From Fictibacillus solisalsi (GTDB taxonomy: Bacteria; Bacillota; Bacilli; Bacillales; Fictibacillaceae): a DNA stretch of 64,000 nt. The position numbers and the translations under genes are program-made. A model generated the notes under the pieces. It searched no databases. It worked only from the letters and a program-made list of their open reading frames with translations, and was not told the DNA's origin. Of the stretch, positions 47,343-55,841 are shown one piece after another. The number at the start of each line of letters is the position of its first letter. Position 1 is the stretch's first letter. Location of the stretch: the NCBI RefSeq assembly GCF_900103485.1, contig NZ_FNHW01000001.1, positions 655,418 to 719,417 on the forward strand. The letters are read 5' to 3'.

Positions 47343-48170
47343 TCAGGCTTTCTTCTTTTTGGGTTTCGTCTTTTTTGGTTTGGTTTCCGCTTTTTTTTCT
47401 CCTGTCTTTGACTGGTCAATACTAGCTTGCAATGCTTCCATCAAATCAACTACATTGGTACGCGGCCGTTCTTCTGAAATCTGAACTTCCTTTCCGGAAA
47501 TTTTACTGTCAATAATTTCGAGAAGCGCTTCCCGATATTCATCTTTGTATTTTTCAGGCTCGAATTCAGTGGTCAGCTGTTCGATCAATTGCTTGGCCAT
47601 TTCCAACTCTTTATCATTCACCTGTACTTCTTCGTCGATACCGGGAACATGGTCTACGTTCCTGACTTCATCAGGATAATAGATGGTTTCCATTACAAGT
47701 CCCTTGTCATAGACCCGGACAGCGGCAAGACTTTCTTTGGAGCGGATCGTTATTTTGGCAAGGCCTATCCGTCCGCTTTCTTTCATCGCTTCTTTTAACA
47801 AAGTGAAAGGTTTCGCGCCATTTTCGCCAGGTCCGATAAAATAGGATCGATTAAAATAAATAGGGTCAATTTCCTCCAAAGACACAAAATCGATAATTTC
47901 AATGGATTTATTTTTAATGCCCGCGATTTTATCGAGATCTTCTTTTTCAATCAGGACAAATTTGCCCGGCTCATATTCATAGCCCTTCACAATGTCCTCT
48001 TGTTCAACATGCTGCTCACAAACAGGGCATGTTTTTTCATATTTGATGGGATTATGGCACTTTTTGTGCAAGTATCTCATTTTAATATCTTTATCTTCTG
48101 TTGCGGCAAACAGTTTGATCGGGATATTTACCAGCCCGAAGCTAATACTTCCTTTCCACATGGTATGCAT
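47343..48170 (-). CDS. ku: Ku DNA end-binding protein
   Basis: Ku (275 residues) binds broken ends and recruits LigD. It has the bacterial Ku core starting MHTMWKGSISFGLVNIPIKL, with CxxC pairs in HKKCHNPI and KTCPVCEQH, and a lysine-rich C-terminal tail (about 25 residues) that contacts DNA. AAAGGGTG lies six bases before the ATG at 48170, which is preferred to the GTG at 48179. In B. subtilis NHEJ acts in spores, so sporulation control is possible, but no clear sigma-G promoter was identified here. Confidence 0.95.
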   Translation of the reverse strand: MHTMWKGSISFGLVNIPIKLFAATEDKDIKMRYLHKKCHNPIKYEKTCPVCEQHVEQEDIVKGYEYEPGKFVLIEKEDLDKIAGIKNKSIEIIDFVSLEEIDPIYFNRSYFIGPGENGAKPFTLLKEAMKESGRIGLAKITIRSKESLAAVRVYDKGLVMETIYYPDEVRNVDHVPGIDEEVQVNDKELEMAKQLIEQLTTEFEPEKYKDEYREALLEIIDSKISGKEVQISEERPRTNVVDLMEALQASIDQSKTGEKKAETKPKKTKPKKKKA

Positions 48171-48235
48171 TGTCAACACCCTTTCGTAGCATTCTTTTGC
48201 TTAGTTTGTGACAATGCCGGGTGGTTTTATCCAAA

Positions 48236-48266
48236 CAAAAAAAGCCGATAAAACATCGGCTTTTAT
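48236..48266 (-). terminator. terminator of the SDR gene upstream of ku
   Basis: On the minus strand AAAGCCGAT pairs with ATCGGCTTT and is followed by a T-tract. It separates the SDR transcript from ku. Confidence 0.85.
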
Positions 48267-48276
48267 AAAAATTCTA

Positions 48277-49146
48277 TTATCCGTTGACGACAGTGCCTCC
48301 ATTGATGTGAATCGTTTGCCCGGAAACGTAGGAAGAATCATCACTTGCAAGATAGACGTAGGCTGGAGCAAGTTCTTCTGGCTGACCAGGACGCTTCATC
48401 GGTGAATTCTGGCCGAATTTGTCCACTTCATCAGCAGAAAACGTTGCTGGGATAAGTGGGGTCCAGATTGGGCCGGGGGCCACGGCATTCACACGGATGC
48501 CTTTTTCCACGATTGAATTGGAGAGAGCACGTGTAAATGAAAGGATGGCTCCTTTGGTGGAAGAATAATCGATCAGCTTCGGATTGCCTTGATAGGCAGT
48601 AATGGAAGTCGTATTAATGATCGAACTGCCAGCTTTTAAATGTTTTAATGCCGCCTTTGTCAGATAGAACATGGAGAAGATATTCGTTCTGAACGTTTTC
48701 TCCAGCTGCTCGGCAGTAATGTCTTCAAGACTGTTTTGGGGATGCTGTTCACCGGCATTGTTTACAAGAATATCAAGCTTTCCAAATTCACCGACAGTCT
48801 TTTCAATAACGTCTTTGCAGAAGTTTTCATCACCAAGATCACCGGAAAACAGTATGCAGCGAACGCCTTCCTGTTCTATGAGGGACTTTGTTTCTTCCGC
48901 ATCTTGCTGTTCATCCAAATAAACAATGGCGATATCTGCACCTTCTTTGGCGAAGGCAATGGCGGCTGATTTGCCGATTCCGCTGTCTCCGCCTGTCACG
49001 ATTGCCGCTTTCCCTTTTAGCTTTTCACTGCCTCTGTAGGTTCTGGCATCTGATTGCGGCTGGGGAGTCATTTCAGTCTCGGTTCCCGGCTGGTGAGACT
49101 GGTGCTGGGCGGGAGGGTCTATTTTTCGGTTTTGTTCATCGCTCAT
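48277..49146 (-). CDS. short-chain dehydrogenase (YhxC/YhdF-like, glucose/ribitol dehydrogenase group)
   Basis: The 289-residue protein has an extra polar N-terminus of about 40 residues (rich in P, Q, H) and then a classical SDR: AAIVTGGDSGIGKSAAIAFA, VNNAGEQHPQ, catalytic Ser in NTTSITAYQG and YxxxK in DYSSTKGAIL. The end ASDDSSYVSGQTIHINGG is typical. Members with this N-terminal tail are often stress-induced in Bacillus. The substrate is unknown. AAGGAGCG precedes the ATG. It is a single-gene unit with its own terminator. Confidence 0.9.
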   Translation of the reverse strand: MSDEQNRKIDPPAQHQSHQPGTETEMTPQPQSDARTYRGSEKLKGKAAIVTGGDSGIGKSAAIAFAKEGADIAIVYLDEQQDAEETKSLIEQEGVRCILFSGDLGDENFCKDVIEKTVGEFGKLDILVNNAGEQHPQNSLEDITAEQLEKTFRTNIFSMFYLTKAALKHLKAGSSIINTTSITAYQGNPKLIDYSSTKGAILSFTRALSNSIVEKGIRVNAVAPGPIWTPLIPATFSADEVDKFGQNSPMKRPGQPEELAPAYVYLASDDSSYVSGQTIHINGGTVVNG

Positions 49147-49306
49147 GCGTCATCGCTCCTTTATCCAATGTTTGAATACGATGTTATTCTTCCACAATCC
49201 TGGAAGCCTAAAACCTTTTTTAAAAAAAGCTGGACAGATATTGTTCATCTTTTTAAAGTGTTGCATAATGAATGAAAAGACATGAGAAAAGAGAGGCAGT
49301 GGTTTC

Positions 49307-50458
49307 ATGATAGGTGTAGAAACATTAACCGTGGAACAGCTCGACTTCGCAATTCGTCACTTGCGTACGCATCATGAAATAATTGTTTCTGAATGGCTGG
49401 ATTGCGCTATGATCAAAAAAGCCGATCCCTTTTATACAGAAGTAATGAGAAACGGCAAAACAACACTTTATTTGCTGTGTCAATATCTTGAAAACCCCGA
49501 CATTGAATTGATAAAGGATTTCACAAAAAAGATTGCTCCTGAACGGATTGAGGCCAAAACCGATATCAGTGAATTTGTATTCAATATCAATTCAGGAAGG
49601 CAAATTGTTCACGAACGTATCTTTATCCCTGATTTCGGCCCGAATGAACAGCGATGGATCAGCCTCATGATTAATCAGTTTTTTGATCATCTTCTTTATT
49701 TTGCGATTAAAGAATTTTCGGCACTTAACGATCTCATCATCGAAAACAAGAATCAGTTTATCCAGGAGATGCATAACGACCGGCTTACGATTTTAGGGCA
49801 AATTGCTGCTAGCTTTGCTCATGAATTTCGTAATCCGCTGACTTCTATCAAGGGCTTTATTTATTTATTGGGCTCGGAATTAACTCCTTCACCCAAAACG
49901 GATTACTACACCTCCATCATAAATAGTGAACTGGAAAATCTTCAGGAAAAAATCAGCCAGTTTCTTTTGCTGTCAAAAATGAAAGGGCTCGACGACTTAA
50001 TTTCCGTATTTGATTTGTCCGCCTGTCTCCATGAAATGATCGATTTCATGTATCCGCGTTTTCTTGAAGTCAAGATTAACTTAACAGCAAACATTGCCCC
50101 GGATCTGAAAGTGGAGGGAGATAAAAATCAGCTGAAACAGGTGATTTTAAATATCCTGAACAATGCTGTTGAGGAATTGTGCGATTTGCCGGAAGAACGG
50201 ATCATCCAGGTGAGCGCTTTCCTGATGGGTTCCAGAATCGGTCTGGAGATATCGAACAATGGTTCACAAATCCCGGCTCACCTGCTCGAAAATATTTTCG
50301 AACCCTTTATCACAACCAAAGAGCTTGGGACAGGGCTTGGATTATCGGTTTGTAAACAAATCGTTGAAAAACATAACGGTAAGATCATAGTATCCTCCAA
50401 TGAAGAACAAACCATCTTTTCAATCTCACTTCCTCAAGCCCAGGAAAAAACATCTTAA
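49307..50458 (+). CDS. orphan sensor histidine kinase (cytoplasmic, sporulation-kinase-like)
   Basis: The 383-residue protein has an N-terminal helical domain of about 150 residues. It resembles the HisK_N/RsbRD_N-type sensors (IRHLRTHHEIIVSEWLDCA). No transmembrane helix and no PAS domain is evident. The phospho-acceptor H is in ASFAHEFRNPLTSIKGFI, followed by an ATPase domain with NILNNAVEELC, IFEPFITTKELGTGLGLSVC. No response regulator is nearby. Orphan kinases of this build in Bacillus usually feed the Spo0F phosphorelay, so a sporulation role is an inference. The start ATG has GAGAGGCAG upstream. A terminator overlaps its stop. Confidence 0.85.
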   Translation: MIGVETLTVEQLDFAIRHLRTHHEIIVSEWLDCAMIKKADPFYTEVMRNGKTTLYLLCQYLENPDIELIKDFTKKIAPERIEAKTDISEFVFNINSGRQIVHERIFIPDFGPNEQRWISLMINQFFDHLLYFAIKEFSALNDLIIENKNQFIQEMHNDRLTILGQIAASFAHEFRNPLTSIKGFIYLLGSELTPSPKTDYYTSIINSELENLQEKISQFLLLSKMKGLDDLISVFDLSACLHEMIDFMYPRFLEVKINLTANIAPDLKVEGDKNQLKQVILNILNNAVEELCDLPEERIIQVSAFLMGSRIGLEISNNGSQIPAHLLENIFEPFITTKELGTGLGLSVCKQIVEKHNGKIIVSSNEEQTIFSISLPQAQEKTS

Positions 50459-50472
50459 CGGATGTTTTTTTA
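50445..50472 (+). terminator. terminator of the histidine kinase gene
   Basis: AAAAAACATC pairs with GATGTTTTTTT around TTAACG, with the stop codon inside. Confidence 0.85.
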
Positions 50473-50497
50473 GTTTTCACAAATCTGACATGAGAAA

Positions 50498-50540
50498 AGT
50501 GATTGCAATCACAAAGTGACCTTCATCGCTTTTTTATAAT
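50498..50540 (+). promoter_or_regulatory. hmp promoter with Fnr/Crp-type activator site
   Basis: AGTGA-TTGCAA-TCACA at 50498-50513 nearly matches the Fnr consensus TGTGA-N6-TCACA, and its core GTGATTGCAATCAC is a perfect palindrome. A TATAAT lies at 50535-50540. With transcription starting near 50547 the site is centred at about -41.5, the class II activator position. No good -35 hexamer is present, in keeping with activation. Confidence 0.72.
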
Positions 50541-50576
50541 GTATTTGTAAATAACAAACACAAAGGGGTCTTTAAC

Positions 50577-51809
50577 ATGCTGGATCAAAAAACAATTGAT
50601 ATCATCAAATCAACTGTGCCTGTTCTTGAAATCCACGGAAAAGCAATAACAACAAGATTTTACAGTAACTTGTTCACCAAACATCCGGAGCTTTTAAATA
50701 TTTTTAATCATGCCAACCAAAAGAAAGGCCGTCAGCAAACGGCTTTGGCGAATGCCGTCTATGCAGCGGCTGCACATATTGATAAACTTGAAACCATTCT
50801 GCCGGCAGTAAAACAAATTGCCCAAAAACACAGAAGTCTGGGAATTAAGCCAGAGCATTATCCTATTGTCGGCGAAAATCTCCTCATTGCAATCAAGGAG
50901 GTTCTGGGAGACGCAGCGACTCCCGAGATTATTGAGGCATGGGGAAAAGCATATGGGGTAATTGCAGATGCCTTTATCGGTGTAGAACGTGATATGTATG
51001 AAGAAGCAGAACAACAGCCAGGCGGCTGGGAAGGGTTCAGGGATTTTGTTGTCGACCGGGTGGAAGAGGAAAGCTCTGTGATTACTTCCTTCTATCTCAA
51101 ACCGGCCGACCAGAAGCCCATTGCTTCGTATAAGCCAGGACAATATATTTCTATCAAATTTCAGATCGAAGGGGAGAAGTATACTCATATCCGCCAGTAC
51201 AGCCTTTCTGATGCACCGAATGAAGGGTATTACAGAATCAGTGTGAAAAAAGAAAGCCTGGGAGAAGTACCAGGTAAGGTATCTGTTCATCTTCATGATC
51301 ACATAGAAAAGGAAAGCATTCTCCAAGTCAGTGCTCCAGCCGGAGAATTTTACCTTAATGAAAATAGCACTGCCCCTGTGGTTCTCTTGAGCGGTGGGGT
51401 CGGCCAGACCCCTATGGTCAGCATGCTGAATTCACTTGTAAAAAGTAATGCCAATCGCCAGGTTACTTTTATTCATGCGGCGATTGACAGCAAACACCAC
51501 GCGTTTAAAGACCATGTTCGAAAGATAACCGATGAACATGAGACTATAAAAAGCTATGTGGTTTATGAGAAGCCGCTTGAACAAGATAAAAATCAGGAGT
51601 CGTATGACAAGGAAGGCTTTGTAAATGAAGAGTGGCTGAAAGAATTGGCTCCGGATCCAAAGGCGGAATATTACTTTTGCGGACCGGTTCCTTTTATGAA
51701 AGCTGTATACCGCATCCTTACGAATTTAAATGTACCTGAAAGCCAGATCCATTTTGAATTCTTCGGACCGGCCGAAGAACTGACTGAACCAGAAGTAGTA
51801 AATGCCTGA
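50577..51809 (+). CDS. hmp: flavohaemoglobin (nitric oxide dioxygenase)
   Basis: Hmp (410 residues) oxidises NO to nitrate with O2 and NAD(P)H. The N-terminal globin domain (to about 140) has the proximal histidine in [19 protein letters not shown]. The FAD domain shows RQYSLSDAP, and the NAD-binding domain shows [17 protein letters not shown] and [10 protein letters not shown]. The ATG follows CAAAGGGGTCTTTAAC. The upstream Fnr-like site suggests induction at low oxygen, so the cell can meet NO made in nitrate respiration. A terminator follows. Confidence 0.96.
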   Translation: MLDQKTIDIIKSTVPVLEIHGKAITTRFYSNLFTKHPELLNIFNHANQKKGRQQTALANAVYAAAAHIDKLETILPAVKQIAQKHRSLGIKPEHYPIVGENLLIAIKEVLGDAATPEIIEAWGKAYGVIADAFIGVERDMYEEAEQQPGGWEGFRDFVVDRVEEESSVITSFYLKPADQKPIASYKPGQYISIKFQIEGEKYTHIRQYSLSDAPNEGYYRISVKKESLGEVPGKVSVHLHDHIEKESILQVSAPAGEFYLNENSTAPVVLLSGGVGQTPMVSMLNSLVKSNANRQVTFIHAAIDSKHHAFKDHVRKITDEHETIKSYVVYEKPLEQDKNQESYDKEGFVNEEWLKELAPDPKAEYYFCGPVPFMKAVYRILTNLNVPESQIHFEFFGPAEELTEPEVVNA

Positions 51810-51815
51810 TTTCAT

Positions 51816-51854
51816 AAAACAAAAAAACATCCATTACGGATGTTTTTTGTTTTA
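51816..51854. terminator. bidirectional terminator after hmp
   Basis: AAAACAAAAAAACATCC pairs with GGATGTTTTTTGTTTT around ATTAC. It ends hmp and also the convergent small gene on the minus strand. Confidence 0.85.
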
Positions 51855-51989
51855 TAAATGATCTGTTTCCTTGGAGAATGAATGCTTTCCAGCTCTTTTA
51901 TTTTGCTGTTCTGCTTCGTTTTTCAGTTGAATCTCCGCTTGATGGTCTTGTTTTTTCTTGTTATCGTCTTTTGTGTACTTATGTGCCAA
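51852..51989 (-). CDS. small hydrophilic protein, 45 aa (DUF3941-like)
   Basis: A TTG start 9 bases after GAGGAGG opens a 45-codon frame, MAHKYTKDDNKKKQDHQAEI then a run of Q, N, E, K and an end SFSKETDHL. The charged body and the closing KHSFSKETDHL resemble a small Bacillus family that I recall as DUF3941. That name is from memory. It lies 44 bases downstream of the DegV gene on the same strand and shares the hmp terminator. The function is unknown. Longer in-frame extensions have no ribosome site and overlap the DegV end. Confidence 0.65.
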   Translation of the reverse strand: MAHKYTKDDNKKKQDHQAEIQLKNEAEQQNKRAGKHSFSKETDHL

Positions 51990-52033
51990 AGATATCGCCT
52001 CCTCATGATTAACATGAACGAGGATAACAGGCA

Positions 52034-52900
52034 TTATGCATCCCTGAAGGGTTTTGTCATAAAGAACATGGCTATGGTTCCTGGTCCCGCATGAGAGCCA
52101 ATGGCACACCCAATCATAGAAATCATGATCCGCTCACAACCTGTTTCTGCTTTAATCATTTCTTTCAGCGAATTTGCCGCTTCCTGATCGTCCGCATGAC
52201 TGATACCAATAATCTGGTCACCCCAATCGGTTCCGCGTTCTTTCATCAGTTCGATCATCCGGCCAAATACCTTCTTTTTCCCCCGTATTTTTTCGATTGG
52301 AAACAATTTTCCGTCTTTCATGTGAAGGACAGGTTTAATTTTAAGAAGGCTCCCCATCATGGCCTGTGTTTTGCTGACCCTTCCGCCGCGCAATAAATAT
52401 TCAAGGTCATCTACGGTAAAAATATGCTCAGTATGATTTTTACAATATTCAGCTGTAGTGATTACGTCATCAAAGGAACCTCCTTCCTTTGCACGTTTGG
52501 CAGCCTGATATACGACTAGCCCAAAACCAAGGGAAGCGCATTGTGAATCGATGACCGAAAGCTGTGCATCAGGGAATTCTTCCATAACTTCCTGGCGAAT
52601 CAGCTCGGCCGTCTGGTACGTGCCGCTCAATCCTGAGGAAAGGGTTATGTATACACAGGGAGTGTTTTCTTTTGCGTATTGTTGGAACGCTTCTCTGACC
52701 AGCAGCGGAGGAACCTGGGATGTTTTTGGAGCCGCTCCTTCACGCATTTGGTTATACAACTGGACGGGCTGTATGGTTTTCCGGTCATATTCTTCCCGGT
52801 CAAGGATCGTAACGACTAATGGGAGCATCGTAATATTAAATTCATCGATGATGTGCTGCGGTAAATCACAGCCACTGTCTGTTATGATCTGGACGTCCAT
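52034..52900 (-). CDS. DegV family fatty-acid-binding protein (YitS-like)
   Basis: The 288-residue protein begins with VQIITDSGCDLPQHIIDEF, the DegV signature. It contains the conserved TSQVPP motif and VYITLSSGLSGTYQTAEL, which bind the fatty acid carboxylate, and LEYLLRGGRVSK. DegV proteins act as FakB-type carriers that present fatty acids to FakA kinase for phospholipid synthesis. AGGTGATTGAT before the ATG at 52900 sets the start. Its position beside yitT matches yitS in B. subtilis. Confidence 0.9.
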   Translation of the reverse strand: MDVQIITDSGCDLPQHIIDEFNITMLPLVVTILDREEYDRKTIQPVQLYNQMREGAAPKTSQVPPLLVREAFQQYAKENTPCVYITLSSGLSGTYQTAELIRQEVMEEFPDAQLSVIDSQCASLGFGLVVYQAAKRAKEGGSFDDVITTAEYCKNHTEHIFTVDDLEYLLRGGRVSKTQAMMGSLLKIKPVLHMKDGKLFPIEKIRGKKKVFGRMIELMKERGTDWGDQIIGISHADDQEAANSLKEMIKAETGCERIMISMIGCAIGSHAGPGTIAMFFMTKPFRDA

Positions 52901-53057
52901 ATCAATCACCTGCACTTTTTTATGTATGATACGTTAAGTGTATACTTCACCCCATGTAAAGGCAATAGATTGTTTCCCTGAAACCTATTGACTATGCATG
53001 GTAATTTTGATAAAAACAGATAGTTGGACAAAGATATAATTTGAAAGGAATTCCTCC

Positions 53058-53909
53058 ATGAACTACTCACCACTCCAAGAGCTAAAGAAAATTATCGTCA
53101 TTGTTTTCGGTGCGGCGCTTAATGCGGTTGCCCTTAATCTGTTTTTAATACCGGCCAAAGTATATGCCAGTGGATTTACAGGTGTGGCTCAGCTCGTATC
53201 CTCACTCCTTGTTCATTCCCCTGTACCGATTTCAACGGGTGTGCTTTTGTTTATTTTGAATGTTCCAGTTGCTATTATCGGCTGGATGAAGGTCGGTAAA
53301 TCCTTTACGATATACAGTTTTTTCTGCGTCTTTATGATGTCTTTTTTTCTGGAAATCATACCTGTAGCTGAAATATCCGAAGACATTCTCCTTAATGCTG
53401 TATTCGGTGGAGTGATCGCAGCGGTCGGGGTCGGCTTCACATTGAAATACGGTGCCTCAACCGGAGGGCTGGATATTGTGGCCATGATTTTGTCACGCAA
53501 GCACAATCGTCCCATTGGCACGTATTTTCTGATTTTAAATGGTTCCATCATTTTGGCGGCCGGTTTGCTGTTTGGCTGGGAAAAAGCACTTTACACCTTG
53601 GTGACTTTGTATGTGAGCACAAGGATCATCGATGCGATTCATACCCGCCATGAAAAATTGACGGCCATGATCGTTACGAAAAAAGGCAGCGAATTGAAAG
53701 AAGCCATTCACTCCAAACTGGTTCGGGGAATTACCATCGTGCCCGCAAAGGGAGCCTTTTCCAATGAAAATAAAGAGATGCTTGTTATCGTTATTACCCG
53801 TTATGAACTCTACGATCTCGAAAATATCCTAAAAGAAGTCGATCCCAGTGCCTTTACCAATATTGTCAATACTACAGGAATCTTTGGACTGTTCCGGAAG
53901 GATGATTGA
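53058..53909 (+). CDS. yitT: YitT family membrane protein (DUF2179 at C-terminus)
   Basis: The 283-residue protein has five or six membrane helices (AALNAVALNLFLIPAKVYAS, GVLLFILNVPVAIIGW and more) and a C-terminal cytoplasmic DUF2179 domain (ITIVPAKGAFSNENKEMLVI). This is the YitT/YqfU/YpjC group; transport or regulatory roles are not settled. AAAGGAATTCCTCC precedes the ATG. The conserved block YGASTGGLDIVAMI is present. It is divergent from the DegV gene, as yitS and yitT are close neighbours in B. subtilis. Confidence 0.9.
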   Translation: MNYSPLQELKKIIVIVFGAALNAVALNLFLIPAKVYASGFTGVAQLVSSLLVHSPVPISTGVLLFILNVPVAIIGWMKVGKSFTIYSFFCVFMMSFFLEIIPVAEISEDILLNAVFGGVIAAVGVGFTLKYGASTGGLDIVAMILSRKHNRPIGTYFLILNGSIILAAGLLFGWEKALYTLVTLYVSTRIIDAIHTRHEKLTAMIVTKKGSELKEAIHSKLVRGITIVPAKGAFSNENKEMLVIVITRYELYDLENILKEVDPSAFTNIVNTTGIFGLFRKDD

Positions 53910-53929
53910 ACAAAATTTCAATAGGTTCG

Positions 53930-54045
53930 TCTTTTCGAGGTCATGGTTGAAAAGTTCATCGGAGTGCAAGGTCCTAGACTCCTGGAAAATGATCGCATGT
54001 AAAGCGCACAACCTGGAACGGATATCAACCCTCCACAAGACAACA
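53930..54045. repeat. possible decayed dispersed Bacillaceae intergenic repeat
   Basis: Bases around 53968-54030 (AGGTCCTAGACTCCTGG and AACCTGGAACGGATATCAAC, joined by AAGCGCAC) resemble the arms of a repeat I recall from many Bacillus genomes, in which ACTCCTGCGGGA and CCTGGAGCGGAAATCAAC flank a GC-rich hairpin. The centre seems deleted here. This rests on memory and was not checked. Confidence 0.35.
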
Positions 54046-54049
54046 AAGC

Positions 54050-54084
54050 AAAAGCGGACCTTCACATGAAAGTCCGCTTTTTTG
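54050..54084 (+). terminator. terminator downstream of yitT
   Basis: AAAGCGGAC pairs with GTCCGCTTTTTT. It also lies next to the stop of the convergent small NifU-like gene. Confidence 0.85.
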
Positions 54085-54087
54085 TGC

Positions 54088-54345
54088 TTATAATGTTTCG
54101 AGTACTTCTTTAATATGGGGAACAAGTGTCTCCCAATCCGCTTCCGCAAATTTGTTAACTGTTAAAAAATCTTGAAATCCAAAAATGGATTCAACTCCAT
54201 CAATGGCTAGAAGGGATGCCGCAAGGGGGGAATCAGATGTATCTCCTGCTCTGGCAGACAATCGTCCCTCAAGAAACGGCTGGCTTGCAGAGAATTTTAA
54301 TGCATTTGGATTGGGTGTTGGTTCAATGGCGAATTCAAGGGCCAT
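54088..54345 (-). CDS. NifU N-terminal (Nfu_N)-like scaffold protein, 85 aa
   Basis: The short protein starts ALEFAIEPTPNPNALKFSAS, which is the hallmark of the Nfu N-terminal domain (FE.TPNPNALKF). It goes on with SPLAASLLAIDGVESIFGFQ DFLTV, also a family pattern. It has no C-terminal CxxC NifU domain, so it cannot itself carry an Fe-S cluster in the usual way. Stand-alone forms of this domain exist in Bacillus. AGGAGATGATTAC stands before the ATG. It follows the GNAT gene by 19 bases and is probably cotranscribed. Confidence 0.85.
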   Translation of the reverse strand: MALEFAIEPTPNPNALKFSASQPFLEGRLSARAGDTSDSPLAASLLAIDGVESIFGFQDFLTVNKFAEADWETLVPHIKEVLETL

Positions 54346-54364
54346 GTAATCATCTCCTGTTCAG

Positions 54365-54817
54365 TTAAAAGTTAAATCGATAACGTTGTGAAATAATGTC
54401 GTGAAAATCAAGTGAATTATAAAGGTGCTTTGTGACAGAATTGTTGATCCCGGTTTCCAGATCGATTGATTTGATGCCTTCCCGTTCTGCCCAGTGTATC
54501 AAATGAAGCAGAATCTTACGAGCAATTCCTTTATTTCTGGAGTCTTCACGGACAAAAAGTTCGTTCAGCCACAGGTACGGCCCGCCAAGAGGAAGACTGA
54601 TTCCTATGTTGTAAAAAGCAACGCCCAGGACTTCTCCGTCTTCCTCCGCAATGATAACTCCCGAATTTGACTCTTCTTTAATCGCAAGGGAAATGCCGTT
54701 TAATACTTTCTCATAGCTTCCGTCGTCTTCGGATCGTGTTCTTTGTTGAGAGATAAGATCCGCAATTTTCTTTGTAACCTCATCAGAAGCAGTAGCTGGT
54801 ACTTCATAGACAAACAT
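54365..54817 (-). CDS. GNAT family N-acetyltransferase
   Basis: The 150-residue protein has the GNAT core with LNELFVREDSRNKGIARKIL as motif A (acetyl-CoA binding RNKGIA) and ETGINNSVTKHLYNSLDFHD as motif B. GGAGGAACTCG before the ATG gives a clear start. The substrate is unknown. It is upstream of the NifU-like gene on the same strand. Confidence 0.88.
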   Translation of the reverse strand: MFVYEVPATASDEVTKKIADLISQQRTRSEDDGSYEKVLNGISLAIKEESNSGVIIAEEDGEVLGVAFYNIGISLPLGGPYLWLNELFVREDSRNKGIARKILLHLIHWAEREGIKSIDLETGINNSVTKHLYNSLDFHDIISQRYRFNF

Positions 54818-54942
54818 CGAGTTCCTCCATGCAAATAGGTTTTGTAGCTACATTATAACAAAATATTCTCTTTGCGACTGTGAGCAAATGAAATTTACAG
54901 GCGAATAATTATGAGGAGGAAAAAAGAGCAGGAGGAAAGCTC

Positions 54943-55551
54943 ATGAAAACATTAGTATGTTTTGGAGACAGCATTACAGCTCACGAAATAAATGATGATG
55001 ATTCACTGAGACTGACCTCGCAAGTGCGTCTGTCGTTTAATAAGTGGAATGTAATTAATGCAGGTGTACCAGCTGAGACAACGAGATTGGCCTTAACCCG
55101 ATTTCAGGAAGATGTCCTGAGGCATGAACCTGATTTGGTTACAATCCTTTTTGGAGCAAATGATGCAAGCACCCACCGTTTAATTGATGTGGAAGAATAC
55201 AAGAACAATTTAGTTTATATGATCGAAAAGCTTGGACCGTCAAAAGTAATTTTGATATCGCCATCGCCAGTGAATGAGAACCAGCAGCATGCCAGAACGA
55301 ATGAGCGTACGCAACAATATGCGAAAGCTGTAAAAGAACTGGCTGAAACATATAATACTCATTTTATCGATTTATGGACAGAAATGTCTGGCCGGAACTA
55401 TAAGCAAATGCTGGTCAATGATGGTCTTCACTTTAATAAAAAAGGCTATAAACTGTTAGCGGGTCTGGTCATTCAACAAATGGAAAAGTTAAAAAAAGCT
55501 AAGAAAACAAAAAAAAGGTTTGCCTCAATGGCAAAAATACAAAAAGGCTGA
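54943..55551 (+). CDS. SGNH/GDSL-type esterase
   Basis: The 202-residue hydrolase has all four SGNH blocks: nucleophile in CFGDSITAHE, Gly in NAGVPAETTRL, Asn in LFGANDAS and the Asp-His pair in NDGLHFNKKGY. No signal peptide, so the esterase or acyl-thioesterase works inside the cell. The C-terminal 20 residues are very basic. GAGCAGGAGGAAAGCTC precedes the ATG. Its 3' end forms the stem of a terminator. Confidence 0.88.
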   Translation: MKTLVCFGDSITAHEINDDDSLRLTSQVRLSFNKWNVINAGVPAETTRLALTRFQEDVLRHEPDLVTILFGANDASTHRLIDVEEYKNNLVYMIEKLGPSKVILISPSPVNENQQHARTNERTQQYAKAVKELAETYNTHFIDLWTEMSGRNYKQMLVNDGLHFNKKGYKLLAGLVIQQMEKLKKAKKTKKRFASMAKIQKG

Positions 55552-55577
55552 GAGAGGACCTCTCAGCCTTATTTTTA
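55541..55577. terminator. terminator of the SGNH hydrolase gene
   Basis: AAGGCTGAGAG pairs with CTCTCAGCCTT and is followed by ATTTTTAT. The hydrolase stop codon is in the stem. Confidence 0.85.
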
Positions 55578-55580
55578 TAG

Positions 55581-55841
55581 CTATTGCTGGCTGTTGTTTT
55601 TGGTTTGATCCAGTTCTTTCTGAAGTTCAGCCAACTGCTGGCGTTCAGCATCGGAGGAATCTGCCATTGCAGATGAAATGATGTTTTCCGCTACCGAAAT
55701 ATCTTCATTGCTGAAATCGTTGGATTGGGCGCTCAGTTGCTCATGTTGAGGATTGTTCTGATGTTGATGCTCCTGCTCATCATGTTTGCCAACGAGGTTG
55801 GAAACAGCTTCTTTTGCCCGTTGAAAAATATTGTTTCCCAT
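55581..55841 (-). CDS. small hydrophilic protein, 86 aa
   Basis: The protein starts MGNNIFQRAKEAVSNLVGKH, has a middle rich in H, Q and N, and a helical, acidic end (SDAERQQLAELQKELDQTK). The N-terminal MGNxxFQ.A...V resembles small Bacillus proteins annotated as DUF3813, though I am not certain. GGGAGG lies eight bases before the ATG inside the end of the preceding 47-aa gene, whose stop adjoins it directly. No function is evident. Confidence 0.7.
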   Translation of the reverse strand: MGNNIFQRAKEAVSNLVGKHDEQEHQHQNNPQHEQLSAQSNDFSNEDISVAENIISSAMADSSDAERQQLAELQKELDQTKNNSQQ

